Positions 46,363 through 55,627 are shown, numbered from the stretch's first letter. The stretch: 64,000 nt of DNA from Nocardiopsis terrae (GCF_014651695.1 NZ_BMXJ01000007.1:202509-266508), one strand, 5' to 3'. Made by a program: numbers and translations. The notes: generated by a model from the sequence alone, not told the origin.

Positions 46363-47463
46363 TCACAGGTCCAGCACGATCCGCTCGCCCTCCTCGGCGC
46401 GGGAGACGCACAGGGCGAACTCCCCGCCGCGCGGCGAGCCGCCGGTGGGCCGGTCGCGGTGGTCCGGGACGCCCGCCAGCAGGCCCACCCGGCAGGTGCC
46501 GCAGAAGCCCTGACGGCACGAGTAGGCGGTCTCCGGCCGTACCCGGCGCACGACGTCCAGTGCCGACTCGTCCTCCGGCACGGTGAGCACCGGGCCGGAA
46601 CGGCCCAGTCGCACCTCGAACCTGCGGCCGTCCACGACGGGGGACGGGGAGAAGCGTTCGGAGAAGAACGGGGTCCCCTCGGGGATCCGCCTCCGTAGGG
46701 CGTTGATCAGCGGTGCCGGGCCGCACACGTACACGGCCGTGCCCGGGGTGAAACCGGTGAGGAGCTCGTCGGCGTCCGGGATCCCGTACTCGTCGTCGGG
46801 CCGCACGAACACGTCCGCGCCCTCGGGGAGCTCGTCCCGGAACGGCATGCTCTCCCGGTCGCGGCCGGTGTAGACGAACCGGAACTCCCGGCCCGCGGCA
46901 TGCGCTGCCCGGACCATCGGCAGGACGGGTGTGATCCCGATACCGCCCGCCACGAACAGGTACCGGTCGGCTCTGGAGAAGGGGAAGGCGTTGCGCGGTC
47001 CGCGCAGCCCGACCGTGTCCCCGGCGGCGAGTCCGTGCACCAGCCCCGATCCGGCGCCGCCCTCGATACGGCGGACCGCGATCCGGTAGCCGGACCGGTC
47101 CGCCGGATCGCCGGTGAGCGAGTACTGCCGCACCACGCCGCCGCCCAGCACCACGTCCACGTGGTGGCCGGGCTGCCAGGGGGGCAGCACGGTGCCGGGG
47201 CCGGCGGGGACGAGGGTGAGGGCCGCGACGTCCGGCGCGGGGTGCTCCACCGCGGCGACCCGGACCGTCAGGTCGCCTGCGGACTCCGGGGGCGGGTGGC
47301 CCGGCCGCCACCGCGAGGTGAGCGGTTCGAGTCGCGCGGCCAGCCCCTCCAGGGCCAGCATGAACCGGTCCGGCTGCCCGCCGCGGCCGAACAGGGCGAC
47401 CGGGGGGCGCGGATCCGCGTAGTACTCGGCGCTGTGCCTGACCCCTTCGCTCCCGCCGGTCAC
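46363..47463 (-). CDS. Flavin- and 2Fe-2S-containing reductase (FNR-type)
   Basis: A 366-residue electron-transfer protein. It shows the flavin-binding RQYSLTG, the NAD(P)H-binding GGIGITPVLPM and CGPAPLI of the ferredoxin-NADP reductase fold, and a C-terminal plant-type 2Fe-2S domain (SCRQGFCGTC and a later Cys in FALC) binding the cluster with four cysteines. Such proteins pass electrons from NAD(P)H to oxygenases or desaturases; Rv3230c of M. tuberculosis is a comparable case. GTG 47463 overlaps the stop of the PF10118 gene (GTGA), so the two are translationally coupled and probably interact. This supports a reductase role for the PF10118 protein. Confidence 0.88.
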   Translation of the reverse strand: MTGGSEGVRHSAEYYADPRPPVALFGRGGQPDRFMLALEGLAARLEPLTSRWRPGHPPPESAGDLTVRVAAVEHPAPDVAALTLVPAGPGTVLPPWQPGHHVDVVLGGGVVRQYSLTGDPADRSGYRIAVRRIEGGAGSGLVHGLAAGDTVGLRGPRNAFPFSRADRYLFVAGGIGITPVLPMVRAAHAAGREFRFVYTGRDRESMPFRDELPEGADVFVRPDDEYGIPDADELLTGFTPGTAVYVCGPAPLINALRRRIPEGTPFFSERFSPSPVVDGRRFEVRLGRSGPVLTVPEDESALDVVRRVRPETAYSCRQGFCGTCRVGLLAGVPDHRDRPTGGSPRGGEFALCVSRAEEGERIVLDL

Positions 47464-48416
47464 CGGGGACCCTCCTGCCGGGCGGCCTCCTGCTCGGCGG
47501 CCTCGGCGGCCCGGGCGGCGGGGGAGACCGCCAGGTAGGCGACGGCCTGGCTGGTGGAGCCGTGGTGCGAGGGGTGGTACCTGCGGCGCAGGTACTCGGG
47601 GACGGCCCGGGCCAGGCGGCCCAGGTGCGGGACGAGCCCCCGCCTCCCGTCCCGGAGCGCCCAGGAGGCCCTGGGGCGGCGGCCTCCGATCCTGCCCTTG
47701 AGGTAGGGGTCGTTGGCGATGAGGAACCGGACCCCGCGCACCCACAGGGACGCCAGGGCCACGGCGGCCACCCCCATTGCGAGGGCGCGGCGCGGGTACC
47801 CGCCGTCCAGGTGTGTGTACAGGTCGTAGGCGACCGCGCGGTGCTCGACCTCCTCGGCGCCGTGCCAGCGCAGCAGGTCCAGCATGGTGGGGTCGGTGCC
47901 GGCCTCGTCGAGCCGGTCGGCGTCCAGCACCCACTGGCCCAGGACGGCCGTGTAGTGCTCGATCCCGGCGATGACGGCGAGCCGCATCCGCAGCCAGGCG
48001 AACTCGCGGGCGCCGGACAGTTCGCGGTCGCCGAGTACCACGCGGAACAGCCAGGCGATCTGCTCCACGTAGGGGCGCGGGTCCAGGCCGTGCGCGTCCA
48101 TGTGGTCGAGGACTCCGGCGTGCGCCTCCGCGTGTACGGCCTCCTGGCCGATGAATCCGAGGACCTGTTCGCGGAGTTCGTCATCGGTGATGTGGGGGAC
48201 GGCCTGCTTGAAGACCTCCACGAACCACCGCTCGCCCTCGGGCAGCAGCAGGTGCAGCACGTTGATGACGTGGGTGGCGAAGGGTTCGTCCGGGATCCAG
48301 TGCAGGTCCAGCGCGCTCCAGTCGAACCGGACGTCGCGGGCGTGCAGGACGAGGCGGTCGGGTTCGTCCACGGCGGGAGCGGCGGGGCCGGGGACGGGGG
48401 AGTGGTCGCTGCTCAT
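47460..48416 (-). CDS. PF10118 metal-dependent hydrolase-like protein, possible diiron enzyme
   Basis: A 318-residue helical protein of the family labelled predicted metal-dependent hydrolase (PF10118). Metal-ligand candidates follow the ferritin-like diiron order: a Glu in the helix around residues 60-67, Glu92-x-x-His95 (EAVH), Glu153 (IEHY) and Glu189-x-x-His192 (EVEH). That is the E/ExxH/E/ExxH pattern of diiron oxygenases and desaturases. ATG 48416 has AGGAGG 6 bases upstream. Its stop overlaps the FNR-type reductase start, supporting an electron-requiring reaction rather than hydrolysis. The hydrolase label is a family name; the diiron role is my inference. Confidence 0.78.
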   Translation of the reverse strand: MSSDHSPVPGPAAPAVDEPDRLVLHARDVRFDWSALDLHWIPDEPFATHVINVLHLLLPEGERWFVEVFKQAVPHITDDELREQVLGFIGQEAVHAEAHAGVLDHMDAHGLDPRPYVEQIAWLFRVVLGDRELSGAREFAWLRMRLAVIAGIEHYTAVLGQWVLDADRLDEAGTDPTMLDLLRWHGAEEVEHRAVAYDLYTHLDGGYPRRALAMGVAAVALASLWVRGVRFLIANDPYLKGRIGGRRPRASWALRDGRRGLVPHLGRLARAVPEYLRRRYHPSHHGSTSQAVAYLAVSPAARAAEAAEQEAARQEGPR

Positions 48417-48473
48417 GGTCGGCCTCCTGGGTGGGAGCGAGGAAGTGGGGCGGGGGTGCCCGGGGGCGGGTTC

Positions 48474-50207
48474 TCACAGGGGCGGGGCGAGGCGGGCGTA
48501 GCCGCGGATCGCAGCGGGGGAGAGCCGGGACAGGGCCAGGCCGATGTGCGCCTCGCTGGTCACCGGGACGATCTCGGGGGCGGACCCGAGGGCGTCGGCG
48601 ATCCGCCGGGCCGCCTTCTCCGGGGTGTAGCCGCGCAGCCGGTACAGCCGGTTGAGCCTGTCCTTGGTTCCGGACACCTCGCCCAGGCCGGAGACGCGGG
48701 CGTTGGCGATGATCCCGGTGTTGATCAGGCCCGGGCAGACCGCGGTGACGCTGACGCCCCTCCCGGCGAGCTCTCCGCGCAGGGAGCGGCTCAGCCCCAG
48801 CACGGCGGCCTTGGTGGCCGAGTAGGCGCCGTACAGGCGGGAGGGCAGGAAGGACGCGGCGGAGGCCGTGTTGACGATCCGGCCGCCGCCCCCGCTCTCG
48901 ACCATCATCGGGGCGAAGGCGCGGACGCCGTTGACGACGCCCCACAGGTTGACGTCGACGACCCGTTCCAGGTCCTCGGTGGTGGCTTCCAGGAAGGGGC
49001 CGGCCACGCCGATCCCCGCGTTGTTGACGACCATGTCGGGGACCCCGTACTCCTCGCGCACCCACGCGGCGAGCCCGTCCACGGCGGCGGAGTCGGTGAC
49101 GTCCACCCGCCGGGCGCGGGCACCGGGCGTGATCATGGCGCAGAGTTCGGCGGTGCGCTCGGCGGCGGGCGCGTTGACGTCCACCGCGACGATCCGCGCC
49201 CCGCGTTCGGCGAGCTCGAAGGCCAGACACCGGCCGATCCCGCTGCCGGCCCCGGTGATCACGGCGACCTGTCCGGCGAAGGCGCCGCCGTGGCGGCGGG
49301 CCTGTTGCGCGGTGAGGTTGCGGACCGGTCGCGGGGCGCCGGACTCGATCTCCCCGACGAGGGCGCGGACGCGGCGGGCGACGGGGCCGGGCCGGGAGCG
49401 CAGGGACCAGTGGCCGCCCTGGAAGCGGTGGAAGCGGAAGTCGTCCGCCCAGCGCCCGGCGTTGGACTGGACCTGGTCGACCATGAACGCGTCGTGGGTG
49501 GGGGCCAGGACCTGGACCGGAACGCCGGTGCGGCGCCCGGCGGGCCGGGTGAAGCGGCGGAACATGTTGGCGCGGTACAGGGAGAGCCCGTTGAGGTAGT
49601 CGCGGGTGGCGCGCCGGGCGGGTACGCGGTGGCCGCCGCCGATGCGTTCCAGGCCGGACAGGGCGGCGCCGCCGATTCCGGTGAGCCAGGCGGCCTCGGG
49701 CAGGCCGGGGGTGCCGAAGAAACCGATGTAGCTGGAGCGGACGGCCTGGCGCAGGACGTTGCGGAATCCGTCGGGGGCCTTGCGGAGCCAGTGTCCGGCA
49801 TGGTCCAGGTCGGGCCCGGAGACCGAGGTGAAGGAGGCGAAGCGGTGGGCGTGCCCCGGTTCGGTGACGGCGTGCCAGGTCTGGATGGAGCCCCAGTCGT
49901 GGGCGACCAGGTGCACGGGCCGGTCCGGGCTGACGGCGTCCGCGACGGTGCGCAGGTCGTCGGCGAGCTGGCCCAGCAGGTAGCCGGAGCGGTCCTCGGG
50001 GGCGGTGGAGCGTCCGGCGCCCCGGACGTCGTAGGTGACCACGTGGTGGTCGGCGGAGAGCTCGTCGACGAGGGCGTCCCAGACGGTGGCGTTGTCCGGG
50101 TAGCCGTGCACGAGCACGAGGGTGGGCCCGGTGCTGTCGCCGGCGGAGTAGACGGCCAGGAGCTGGCCGTCGGTGGCGGTCACGTAGCGGTGCGGTCTGG
50201 TGGTCAT
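48474..50207 (-). CDS. Alpha/beta hydrolase - short-chain dehydrogenase fusion (EphD-like)
   Basis: A 577-residue two-domain enzyme. Residues 1 to about 290 form an alpha/beta hydrolase of the epoxide-hydrolase type, with the oxyanion motif HGYPDN and the nucleophile motif HDWGS (Asp). From about residue 310, a short-chain dehydrogenase/reductase shows the cofactor motif TGAGSGIG, NNAG and the catalytic YSATK. The same fusion is known as EphD in M. tuberculosis. ATG 50207 overlaps the M24 stop (ATGA). Next to a possible diiron oxygenase it could hydrolyse an epoxide and then oxidise or reduce the product, a proposal based only on context. Confidence 0.88.
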   Translation of the reverse strand: MTTRPHRYVTATDGQLLAVYSAGDSTGPTLVLVHGYPDNATVWDALVDELSADHHVVTYDVRGAGRSTAPEDRSGYLLGQLADDLRTVADAVSPDRPVHLVAHDWGSIQTWHAVTEPGHAHRFASFTSVSGPDLDHAGHWLRKAPDGFRNVLRQAVRSSYIGFFGTPGLPEAAWLTGIGGAALSGLERIGGGHRVPARRATRDYLNGLSLYRANMFRRFTRPAGRRTGVPVQVLAPTHDAFMVDQVQSNAGRWADDFRFHRFQGGHWSLRSRPGPVARRVRALVGEIESGAPRPVRNLTAQQARRHGGAFAGQVAVITGAGSGIGRCLAFELAERGARIVAVDVNAPAAERTAELCAMITPGARARRVDVTDSAAVDGLAAWVREEYGVPDMVVNNAGIGVAGPFLEATTEDLERVVDVNLWGVVNGVRAFAPMMVESGGGGRIVNTASAASFLPSRLYGAYSATKAAVLGLSRSLRGELAGRGVSVTAVCPGLINTGIIANARVSGLGEVSGTKDRLNRLYRLRGYTPEKAARRIADALGSAPEIVPVTSEAHIGLALSRLSPAAIRGYARLAPPL

Positions 50208-51079
50208 GCGGTCGCGGTCTCCTCGCTGGTTCCGACGCCGACCGGGGAGCGGGTTCCCCAGCGGCGCACGTGGGGCAGGTCCTCGTCGAGCCAGTAGGCG
50301 TCGTCGGGGGTCACGACGAGGATCTCCTCGAACTTCACCCCCATGTCGCGGAAGCCGATGTGGGGTTCCACCGCCCACAGGCCGGGGGTGGCGGGGTGGG
50401 CGGAGATGTCGCCGTCCGCCCACAGGGGGGAGCGGTGGTGCATGCGCTCGACGAGGAGGTCGCCGAACAGGGTCTGCAGGGAGCGGATCCCGAACCCGGC
50501 GACGATCGCCCTGGGCAGGCGGGACTCGACCCTGCCGACCTGGTGGGCGATCACCCGGCCGGGGTAGACCCGGTGCCGGTTGTCGTAGCCCTGCTCACGG
50601 ATGAGGGCGTCGACCGCGCGGTAGACGTCCTGGAGGGTGTGGCCCTCGCGCACCTTCTCCACGATGAGGCCGCGGTGTGCCCGCAGGTCGTCCATCAGGC
50701 GGTCGTGCAGGGGGTTCTCGCCGAGGTATCCGGAGTAGCCGATGTCGGCGACGTAGCCGTCGCGTACCGGCGCGCAGTCGAGGATGAAGGGCATGCCCTC
50801 CTCCAGCCTGCGTCCGGTCGGGAAGAACTGGAGGGGGATGCGGAAGTTGCGGAAGGCGGTGCGGTCGCCGAACCACGCGAAGGGTGTGTGGAACCAGTCC
50901 TGGACGCCGCGCGCCTCCAGGTGTTCGCGGATGCGCCGGGCGGCCTCGCGTTCGGTCACGCCGGGTTCGAGGGTGACGGCCACGTCGCCGGCGGCCTGGT
51001 AGGCGAGCTGTTGGAGCTCGCGGAAGGCGTCGAGCTCGGCCCGGGATGATGTGTCCCCGGTCACTTTCTTGTGAGACAT
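50204..51079 (-). CDS. M24-family metallopeptidase-like protein
   Basis: A 291-residue protein of the M24 (methionine aminopeptidase/creatinase/proline dipeptidase) fold. Metal-ligand candidates are seen in ILDCAPVRDGYVADIGYSG (Asp residues), the HQVG region and the final Glu residues in EPHIG and EEIL. The usual peptidase strictness is relaxed, so it might act on another amide or C-N bond. ATG 51079 has no ribosome site: a TAACAT -10 hexamer on the minus strand ends 6 bases before it, giving a leaderless start. It is the first gene of the operon; the stop overlaps the EphD-like start. Substrate unknown. Confidence 0.8.
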   Translation of the reverse strand: MSHKKVTGDTSSRAELDAFRELQQLAYQAAGDVAVTLEPGVTEREAARRIREHLEARGVQDWFHTPFAWFGDRTAFRNFRIPLQFFPTGRRLEEGMPFILDCAPVRDGYVADIGYSGYLGENPLHDRLMDDLRAHRGLIVEKVREGHTLQDVYRAVDALIREQGYDNRHRVYPGRVIAHQVGRVESRLPRAIVAGFGIRSLQTLFGDLLVERMHHRSPLWADGDISAHPATPGLWAVEPHIGFRDMGVKFEEILVVTPDDAYWLDEDLPHVRRWGTRSPVGVGTSEETATA

Positions 51080-51114
51080 CTTGTCATGTTAGACAAGCTG
51101 TCAGTAAGTGTCCA
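51080..51114 (-). promoter_or_regulatory. Leaderless promoter with overlapping TetR-type operator
   Basis: On the minus strand, TGGACA (51114-51109) and TAACAT (51091-51086) are 17 bases apart, and the -10 ends 6 bases before the ATG at 51079. CTTGTC-N6-GACAAG, a perfect 18-bp palindrome at 51080-51097, covers the -10 and abuts the start codon. A repressor bound here would block transcription. Confidence 0.65.
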
Positions 51115-51191
51115 CGGTCGGGGCCGGGTTTTCGCGGGAGTCGGTCCAGGGTGCTTCACGGCGGGCGCCCGGACGTGCGGCATGGGAACGA

Positions 51192-51233
51192 CACGGAGGG
51201 CGGCACCCCTGTGGTGGGGTGCCGCCCTCCGTG
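51192..51233 (-). terminator. Terminator after ndgR
   Basis: A perfect 18-bp stem (51192-51209 with 51216-51233) with a 6-base loop, 42 bases past the ndgR stop. Confidence 0.75.
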
Positions 51234-51274
51234 CAGGAGCATCGGGGATTGGCGGGTCGGGTGGGACGGGTGGG

Positions 51275-52009
51275 TCAGTGTGCGCCCTCGTAGGTGTGCA
51301 GGGACTCGCTGATCTTCTCGGCGGCGGACACCACGGCCTGCGAGTGCATGCGGCCGGGGGAGCGGGTGAGCCGCTCTATGGGGCCGGAGACGGACACCGC
51401 GGCGATCACCCGCCCGCCGGGGCCGGACACGGGGGCCGAGACCGAGGCGACCCCCTGCTCGCGTTCGGCGACGCTCTGGGCCCAGCGGCGGCGGCGCACC
51501 TGGGCGAGGCTGGCCGCGGTGAAGCGGGCGCCCACCAGGGATCGGCGGATGCGGTCGGAGTCCTCCCAGGCGAGCAGAACCTGGGCGGCCGAGCCCGCGT
51601 TCATCGGCAGTTCGCTGCCCACGGGCACGGTGTCGCGCAGGCCGCTGCTGCGCTCGGACGCGGCCACGCACACGCGCAGGTCGCCCTGGCGGCGGTAGAG
51701 CTGGGCGCTCTCGCCGGTCAGGTCGCGCAGTTGGACGAGGACCGGGGAGGCCACGGCGAGCAGCCGGTCCTCGCCGGTGGCTATCGAAAGTTCGCCCAGG
51801 CGCGGTCCGAGTACGAACCGGCCCTGACTGTCCCTGGTGACCATGCGGTGCCGCTCCAGGGCGACGGCGAGACGGTGGGCTGTGGGGCGGGCCAGACCGG
51901 TGATCTGGACCAGCTGGGCCAGTGACGCGGGCCCCGACTCCAGGGCGTCGAGGACGGACATTGTCTTGTCCAGGACACCGACACCGCTGGATGAGCTAGA
52001 GTTGTCCAT
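51275..52009 (-). CDS. ndgR: IclR-family regulator NdgR
   Basis: A 244-residue IclR-type regulator that strongly resembles Streptomyces NdgR (N-terminal GVGVLDKTMSVLDALESGPASL, wHTH with TGLARPTAHRLAVALERHRMV, and an effector domain with SAQLYRRQGD and PGRMHSQAV). NdgR and its relative LtbR are known to control leucine and other amino-acid genes and lie divergent to leuCD. ATG 52009 is the start, and the divergent leuC starts at 52139. It is the obvious candidate to regulate leuCD, and possibly ilvB, leuB and cimA in this window; that wider role is inference. A strong terminator follows the gene. Confidence 0.93.
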   Translation of the reverse strand: MDNSSSSSGVGVLDKTMSVLDALESGPASLAQLVQITGLARPTAHRLAVALERHRMVTRDSQGRFVLGPRLGELSIATGEDRLLAVASPVLVQLRDLTGESAQLYRRQGDLRVCVAASERSSGLRDTVPVGSELPMNAGSAAQVLLAWEDSDRIRRSLVGARFTAASLAQVRRRRWAQSVAEREQGVASVSAPVSGPGGRVIAAVSVSGPIERLTRSPGRMHSQAVVSAAEKISESLHTYEGAH

Positions 52010-52138
52010 GGCTTGATATTGCCGTCTCGAAATATGGAATGCAAGTCGACCGCACATCCGTGCGCGAGGCCAGCGGTCCGCACGAGCTGACCACACGAGA
52101 CGAGCCCGAGACGCGAGACACGAGAGAGGCGATCGCCC
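52010..52138. promoter_or_regulatory. Divergent ndgR/leuC control region
   Basis: This 129-bp spacer holds ATATT-N10-AATAT arms (52016-52020, 52031-52035) around TCTCGA (52025-52030), a partial match to the left half of the shared palindrome. CGAGAC is repeated four times in 52096-52131, just before leuC. Confidence 0.5.
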
Positions 52139-53545
52139 ATGGCACGCACGATGGCCGAGAAGGTCTGGGAGGAGCACGTCGTCCGGCGTGCCGACGGCGA
52201 GCCGGACCTGCTCTACATCGACCTCCACCTCGTCCACGAGGTGACCAGCCCGCAGGCCTTCGAGGGCCTGCGCCTGGCGGGTCGCTCCGTGCGCCGTCCG
52301 GACCTGACCATCGCCACCGAGGACCACAACGTCCCCACGGCGGACCTGCTGGCGCCCATCGCCGACCCCGTCTCCCGCAAACAGGTCGAGACGCTGCGCA
52401 AGAACTGCTCCGACTTCGGCGTCCGCCTGCACCCCATGGGCGACATCGACCAGGGCGTCGTGCACGTGGTCGGCCCCCAGCTCGGCCTCACCCAGCCCGG
52501 CATGACCGTCGTCTGCGGTGACAGCCACACCAGCACCCACGGCGCGTTCGGCGCCCTGGCCTTCGGTATCGGCACCAGTCAGGTCGAGCACGTGCTGGCC
52601 ACCCAGACCCTCCCGATGCAGCCGTTCAGGACCATGGCCGTCACGGTCAACGGCACGCTCCAGCCGGGTGTGTCCGCCAAGGACATCATCCTCGCCGTGA
52701 TCGCCAAGATCGGCACCGGCGGCGGCCAGGGCTACGTCATCGAGTACCGGGGCGAGGCCATCGAGGCCCTGTCCATGGAGGCCCGGATGACGGTGTGCAA
52801 CATGTCCATCGAGGCGGGCGCCCGTGCCGGGATGATCGCCCCGGACCAGACCACCTTCGACTACGTCCAGGGACGCCCGCACGCCCCCCGGGGCGCCGAG
52901 TTCGACGCCGCGGTCGAGCACTGGAAGAGCCTGCGCACCGACGAGGGCGCCGAGTTCGACGCCGAGGTGGTCCTGGACGCGGACGAGCTCAGCCCGTTCG
53001 TCACCTGGGGGACCAACCCCGGCCAGGGCGTGCCGCTGGACGCCGAGGTGCCCGACCCCGCCTCCTACGAGGACCCCTCCGCGCGGGCCGCCGCCGAGAA
53101 GGCCCTGAAGTACATGGACCTCAGGGCCGGGACGCCGATGCGTGAGGTGCGGGTGGACACGGTCTTCCTCGGCTCGTGCACCAACGGCCGGATCGAGGAC
53201 CTGCGCACCGCCGCGGAGATCATCCGCGGGCGCAGGGTCGCCGACGGCGTGCGGATGCTCGTGGTGCCCGGCTCCATGCGGGTCAAGGAGCAGGCCAACG
53301 AGGAGGGCCTGGGGCAGGTCTTCCTGGACGCCGGAGCCGAGTGGCGCGAGGCGGGCTGCTCGATGTGCCTGGGCATGAACCCGGACCAGCTCAAGCCCGG
53401 TGAGCGCAGCGCCTCCACCTCCAACCGCAACTTCGAGGGCCGCCAGGGCCGGGGCGGCCGCACCCACCTGGTCTCGCCCCAGGTCGCCGCCGCCACCGCC
53501 GTGCGCGGCACCCTGTCCTCGCCCGCCGACCTGGACGCCCAGTAG
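52139..53545 (+). CDS. leuC: 3-isopropylmalate dehydratase large subunit
   Basis: LeuC (468 residues) with LeuD isomerises 2- to 3-isopropylmalate, and citramalate to methylmalate in the CimA route. It is an aconitase-type 4Fe-4S enzyme: the cluster cysteines are in [10 protein letters not shown] and [10 protein letters not shown], with [20 protein letters not shown] upstream. ATG 52139 is preceded by GAGAGAGG. LeuD follows after 28 bases. Divergent ndgR shares the control region. Confidence 0.96.
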   Translation: MARTMAEKVWEEHVVRRADGEPDLLYIDLHLVHEVTSPQAFEGLRLAGRSVRRPDLTIATEDHNVPTADLLAPIADPVSRKQVETLRKNCSDFGVRLHPMGDIDQGVVHVVGPQLGLTQPGMTVVCGDSHTSTHGAFGALAFGIGTSQVEHVLATQTLPMQPFRTMAVTVNGTLQPGVSAKDIILAVIAKIGTGGGQGYVIEYRGEAIEALSMEARMTVCNMSIEAGARAGMIAPDQTTFDYVQGRPHAPRGAEFDAAVEHWKSLRTDEGAEFDAEVVLDADELSPFVTWGTNPGQGVPLDAEVPDPASYEDPSARAAAEKALKYMDLRAGTPMREVRVDTVFLGSCTNGRIEDLRTAAEIIRGRRVADGVRMLVVPGSMRVKEQANEEGLGQVFLDAGAEWREAGCSMCLGMNPDQLKPGERSASTSNRNFEGRQGRGGRTHLVSPQVAAATAVRGTLSSPADLDAQ

Positions 53546-53573
53546 TCCCCGACCCCGTCAGGAGAGTCCTCCC

Positions 53574-54164
53574 ATGGAGAAGTTCGACGTCCACACCGGT
53601 CGGGCCGTCCCGCTGCGCGCCAGCAACGTCGACACCGACCAGATCATCCCCGCCGTCTACCTGAAGCGGGTCAGCCGGAACGGCTTCGAGGACGGCCTGT
53701 TCGCCGAGTGGCGCAAGTCCGACCCGGACTTCGTGCTCAACCGCCCCGAGTACGAGGGTGCGTCCGTACTGGTGGCCGGGCCGGACTTCGGTACAGGTTC
53801 CTCCCGTGAGCACGCCGTGTGGGCCCTGCAGAACTACGGTTTCAAGACCGTGCTGTCCTCGCGCTTCGCCGACATCTTCCGCGGCAACTCGCTCAAGGGC
53901 GGCCTGCTGACCGTTCTGCTGCCGCAGGAGGTCATCGACCGGATCTGGGACGCGGTCGAGGCCGACCCCGCCACCGAGGTGACGGTGGACCTGGTCAACC
54001 GCGAGGTTCGCGCCCCGGGTGTGCAGGAGTCGTTCGAGCTGGACGACTACACCCGCTGGCGGCTTCTGGAGGGTCTGGACGACATCGCCCTGACGCTCCG
54101 TCACACGGACGAGATCGGTGCGTTCGAGACGACCCGGGAGCCCTGGAAGCCGGTCACGCTCTAG
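53574..54164 (+). CDS. leuD: 3-isopropylmalate dehydratase small subunit
   Basis: LeuD (196 residues) is the swivelling small subunit that completes the LeuCD active site. Recognised by [14 protein letters not shown] and the substrate-binding [17 protein letters not shown] loop. ATG 53574 has GGAGAG 7 bases upstream, 28 bases after leuC. A strong hairpin followed by an AT-rich tail closes the operon. Confidence 0.96.
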   Translation: MEKFDVHTGRAVPLRASNVDTDQIIPAVYLKRVSRNGFEDGLFAEWRKSDPDFVLNRPEYEGASVLVAGPDFGTGSSREHAVWALQNYGFKTVLSSRFADIFRGNSLKGGLLTVLLPQEVIDRIWDAVEADPATEVTVDLVNREVRAPGVQESFELDDYTRWRLLEGLDDIALTLRHTDEIGAFETTREPWKPVTL

Positions 54165-54185
54165 CTCCGGAACGCCGATCCGAAG

Positions 54186-54237
54186 CGGGATCGAGGGTCG
54201 TTGTGACGCAGCGCACCCTCGATCCCGAATAATTTTA
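54186..54237 (+). terminator. Terminator after leuCD
   Basis: A perfect 13-bp stem (54186-54198 with 54215-54227) is followed by AATAATTTTA. Confidence 0.8.
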
Positions 54238-54513
54238 CCTTTACTTGACGTGAGCGTTCGCTTACGGTCTTTGTGCCCTTAAGCGCGGCGTGTCCAACGC
54301 CCGGAATCCGGTTATACGTAGGCTTTTGAGGCTCACAGAAGGGGTCAAAAGGGACTGGGTTGCCACACCCGCCCCTTGCTCCCCGGTCGTTGCGGAGCGT
54401 GACCTCGCAGGTCGGGAGGGGCCCGACACGCCTTGTCCGCGGGCGTTTGTATTTGTGTAAGGGCCTCTGCTTCCCCTAATTTCGTGCGAGCAAGGGGGAA
54501 CCGGAGGAACCTT

Positions 54514-54795
54514 ATGAACAAGCGTGACCTGATCGACGCGATCTCCGACCGTCTCGGAGACAAGAAGACCGCGACCGAAGCGGTCAACGCTGTGCTTGAG
54601 ACCATTCAGGCCACCGTGGCGTCGGGCGACAAGGTCGCCATCACGGGCTTCGGCGTTTTCGAGAAGTCCGAGCGTGCGGCTCGCACCGCGCGCAACCCCG
54701 CCACTGGCGCCACCATCAACGTCCCCGCGAGCTTCGTTCCGAAGTTCCGCGCTGGCGCTGACTTCAAGGCTCTGGTCAACGGCGACAAGAAGTAG
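54514..54795 (+). CDS. hup: HU-type nucleoid protein
   Basis: A 93-residue HU/IHF-family DNA-bending protein: MNKRDLIDAISDRL, then GFGVFEKSERAARTARNP with the DNA-arm region following (TGATINVPAS). It has the short length of classical HU, without the long basic Lys/Ala tail of the second actinobacterial HU (HupS/HupB type). ATG 54514 has GGAGGA 5 bases upstream. The 275-base upstream region probably holds its promoter; no clear hexamers were found. Basic, highly expressed chromosomal protein. Confidence 0.95.
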   Translation: MNKRDLIDAISDRLGDKKTATEAVNAVLETIQATVASGDKVAITGFGVFEKSERAARTARNPATGATINVPASFVPKFRAGADFKALVNGDKK

Positions 54796-54823
54796 CCTCC
54801 CCGCCGCCAGGCGGGCAGGCCGT

Positions 54824-54862
54824 ACTCCGCCCGGGTTCCCCACAAGGGAGCCCGGGCGGAGT
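54824..54862 (+). terminator. Terminator after hup
   Basis: A 17-bp stem with one wobble (54824-54840 with 54846-54862) and a 5-base loop. Confidence 0.7.
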
Positions 54863-54940
54863 GCTGTCCGGGGCCGGAGGGGGCGGACCCGCCCGGGCGG
54901 GCCGCGGCCTCGGGCACCGGGGCCGCCCGCGACGGCGGGC

Positions 54941-55627
54941 TCAGGGGGCGGAACGGGCGCACACCGGCACCCGTCCCAGGAGCTCCCGCGTCCGCGGTCC
55001 CACCCCGAGGGCCATGGCGGCCGTCAGATCCTCAGGAGTGTCCACGTCCCGGCGGACCGACTCCACGCCGGGGAGTACCAGTTCGCGGGCCCCAGCGGCC
55101 AGATGACGGGCGCGTGAGGCCCCCTCGAAGGCCGGGTCGAGCCGCTGCCCGGGGGTCGCGGCGAGCAGGGTGGTCCCCACCCCCGGGGAGTCCGGCAGGA
55201 AGGACCGGCCGTGGGCGGAGGCCGCCGTCAGCACCCTCGCCAGTTCGGCCGGGCGCAGCGCGGGCAGGTCCGCGGAGAGCGCGCACACCCCGAAACCCGG
55301 CAACCGGCCCAGCGCGGCACGCGCACCGTGCTCCAGGGCGGGGTTCAGCCCGCCGCCCGGCTCGCCGCCGACGACCACCGCGCCCAGGCCCGACAGCGCG
55401 GCGCGGGCGCGCGGGTCGTCGGTCACCGCGAACACCGCCCCCACGGCCGTGCAGGAGCGTGCGGCGGCCACCGTGTCGCAGGCGATCGCGAGCGCCAGAT
55501 CCTCCCGGTGGTCCCCGGCGGCCCGGGCCAGTCGCGTCTTGGCCAGGCCGAGGTGCTTGACTGGGACGATCAGGGACCAGCGCGCCCCGACGCGCGAAGC
55601 CCCTCCGCGCTCTCCAAAGCCGGTCAC
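54941..55627 (-). CDS. cofC: 2-phospho-L-lactate guanylyltransferase (F420 synthesis)
   Basis: CofC (FbiD; 228 residues) activates phospholactate or phosphoenolpyruvate with GTP in coenzyme F420 synthesis. The nucleotidyltransferase start LIVPVKHLGLAKTRLA, the SADLPAL metal motif and the RRDVDTPEDL end are all present. GTG 55627 is chosen, with GGGGGA 3-4 bases upstream, since the family begins just before that point; the frame is open to 55768. It is divergent from plsC. The gene order hup-cofC-plsC-gpsA is also seen in Streptomyces. Confidence 0.92.
   Translation of the reverse strand: MTGFGERGGASRVGARWSLIVPVKHLGLAKTRLARAAGDHREDLALAIACDTVAAARSCTAVGAVFAVTDDPRARAALSGLGAVVVGGEPGGGLNPALEHGARAALGRLPGFGVCALSADLPALRPAELARVLTAASAHGRSFLPDSPGVGTTLLAATPGQRLDPAFEGASRARHLAAGARELVLPGVESVRRDVDTPEDLTAAMALGVGPRTRELLGRVPVCARSAP

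Noticed and set aside
52096..52131. Repeated CGAGAC as an operator array upstream of leuC
   Set aside because: The copies are irregularly spaced and overlap the ribosome site of leuC; this may be chance in a purine-rich stretch.
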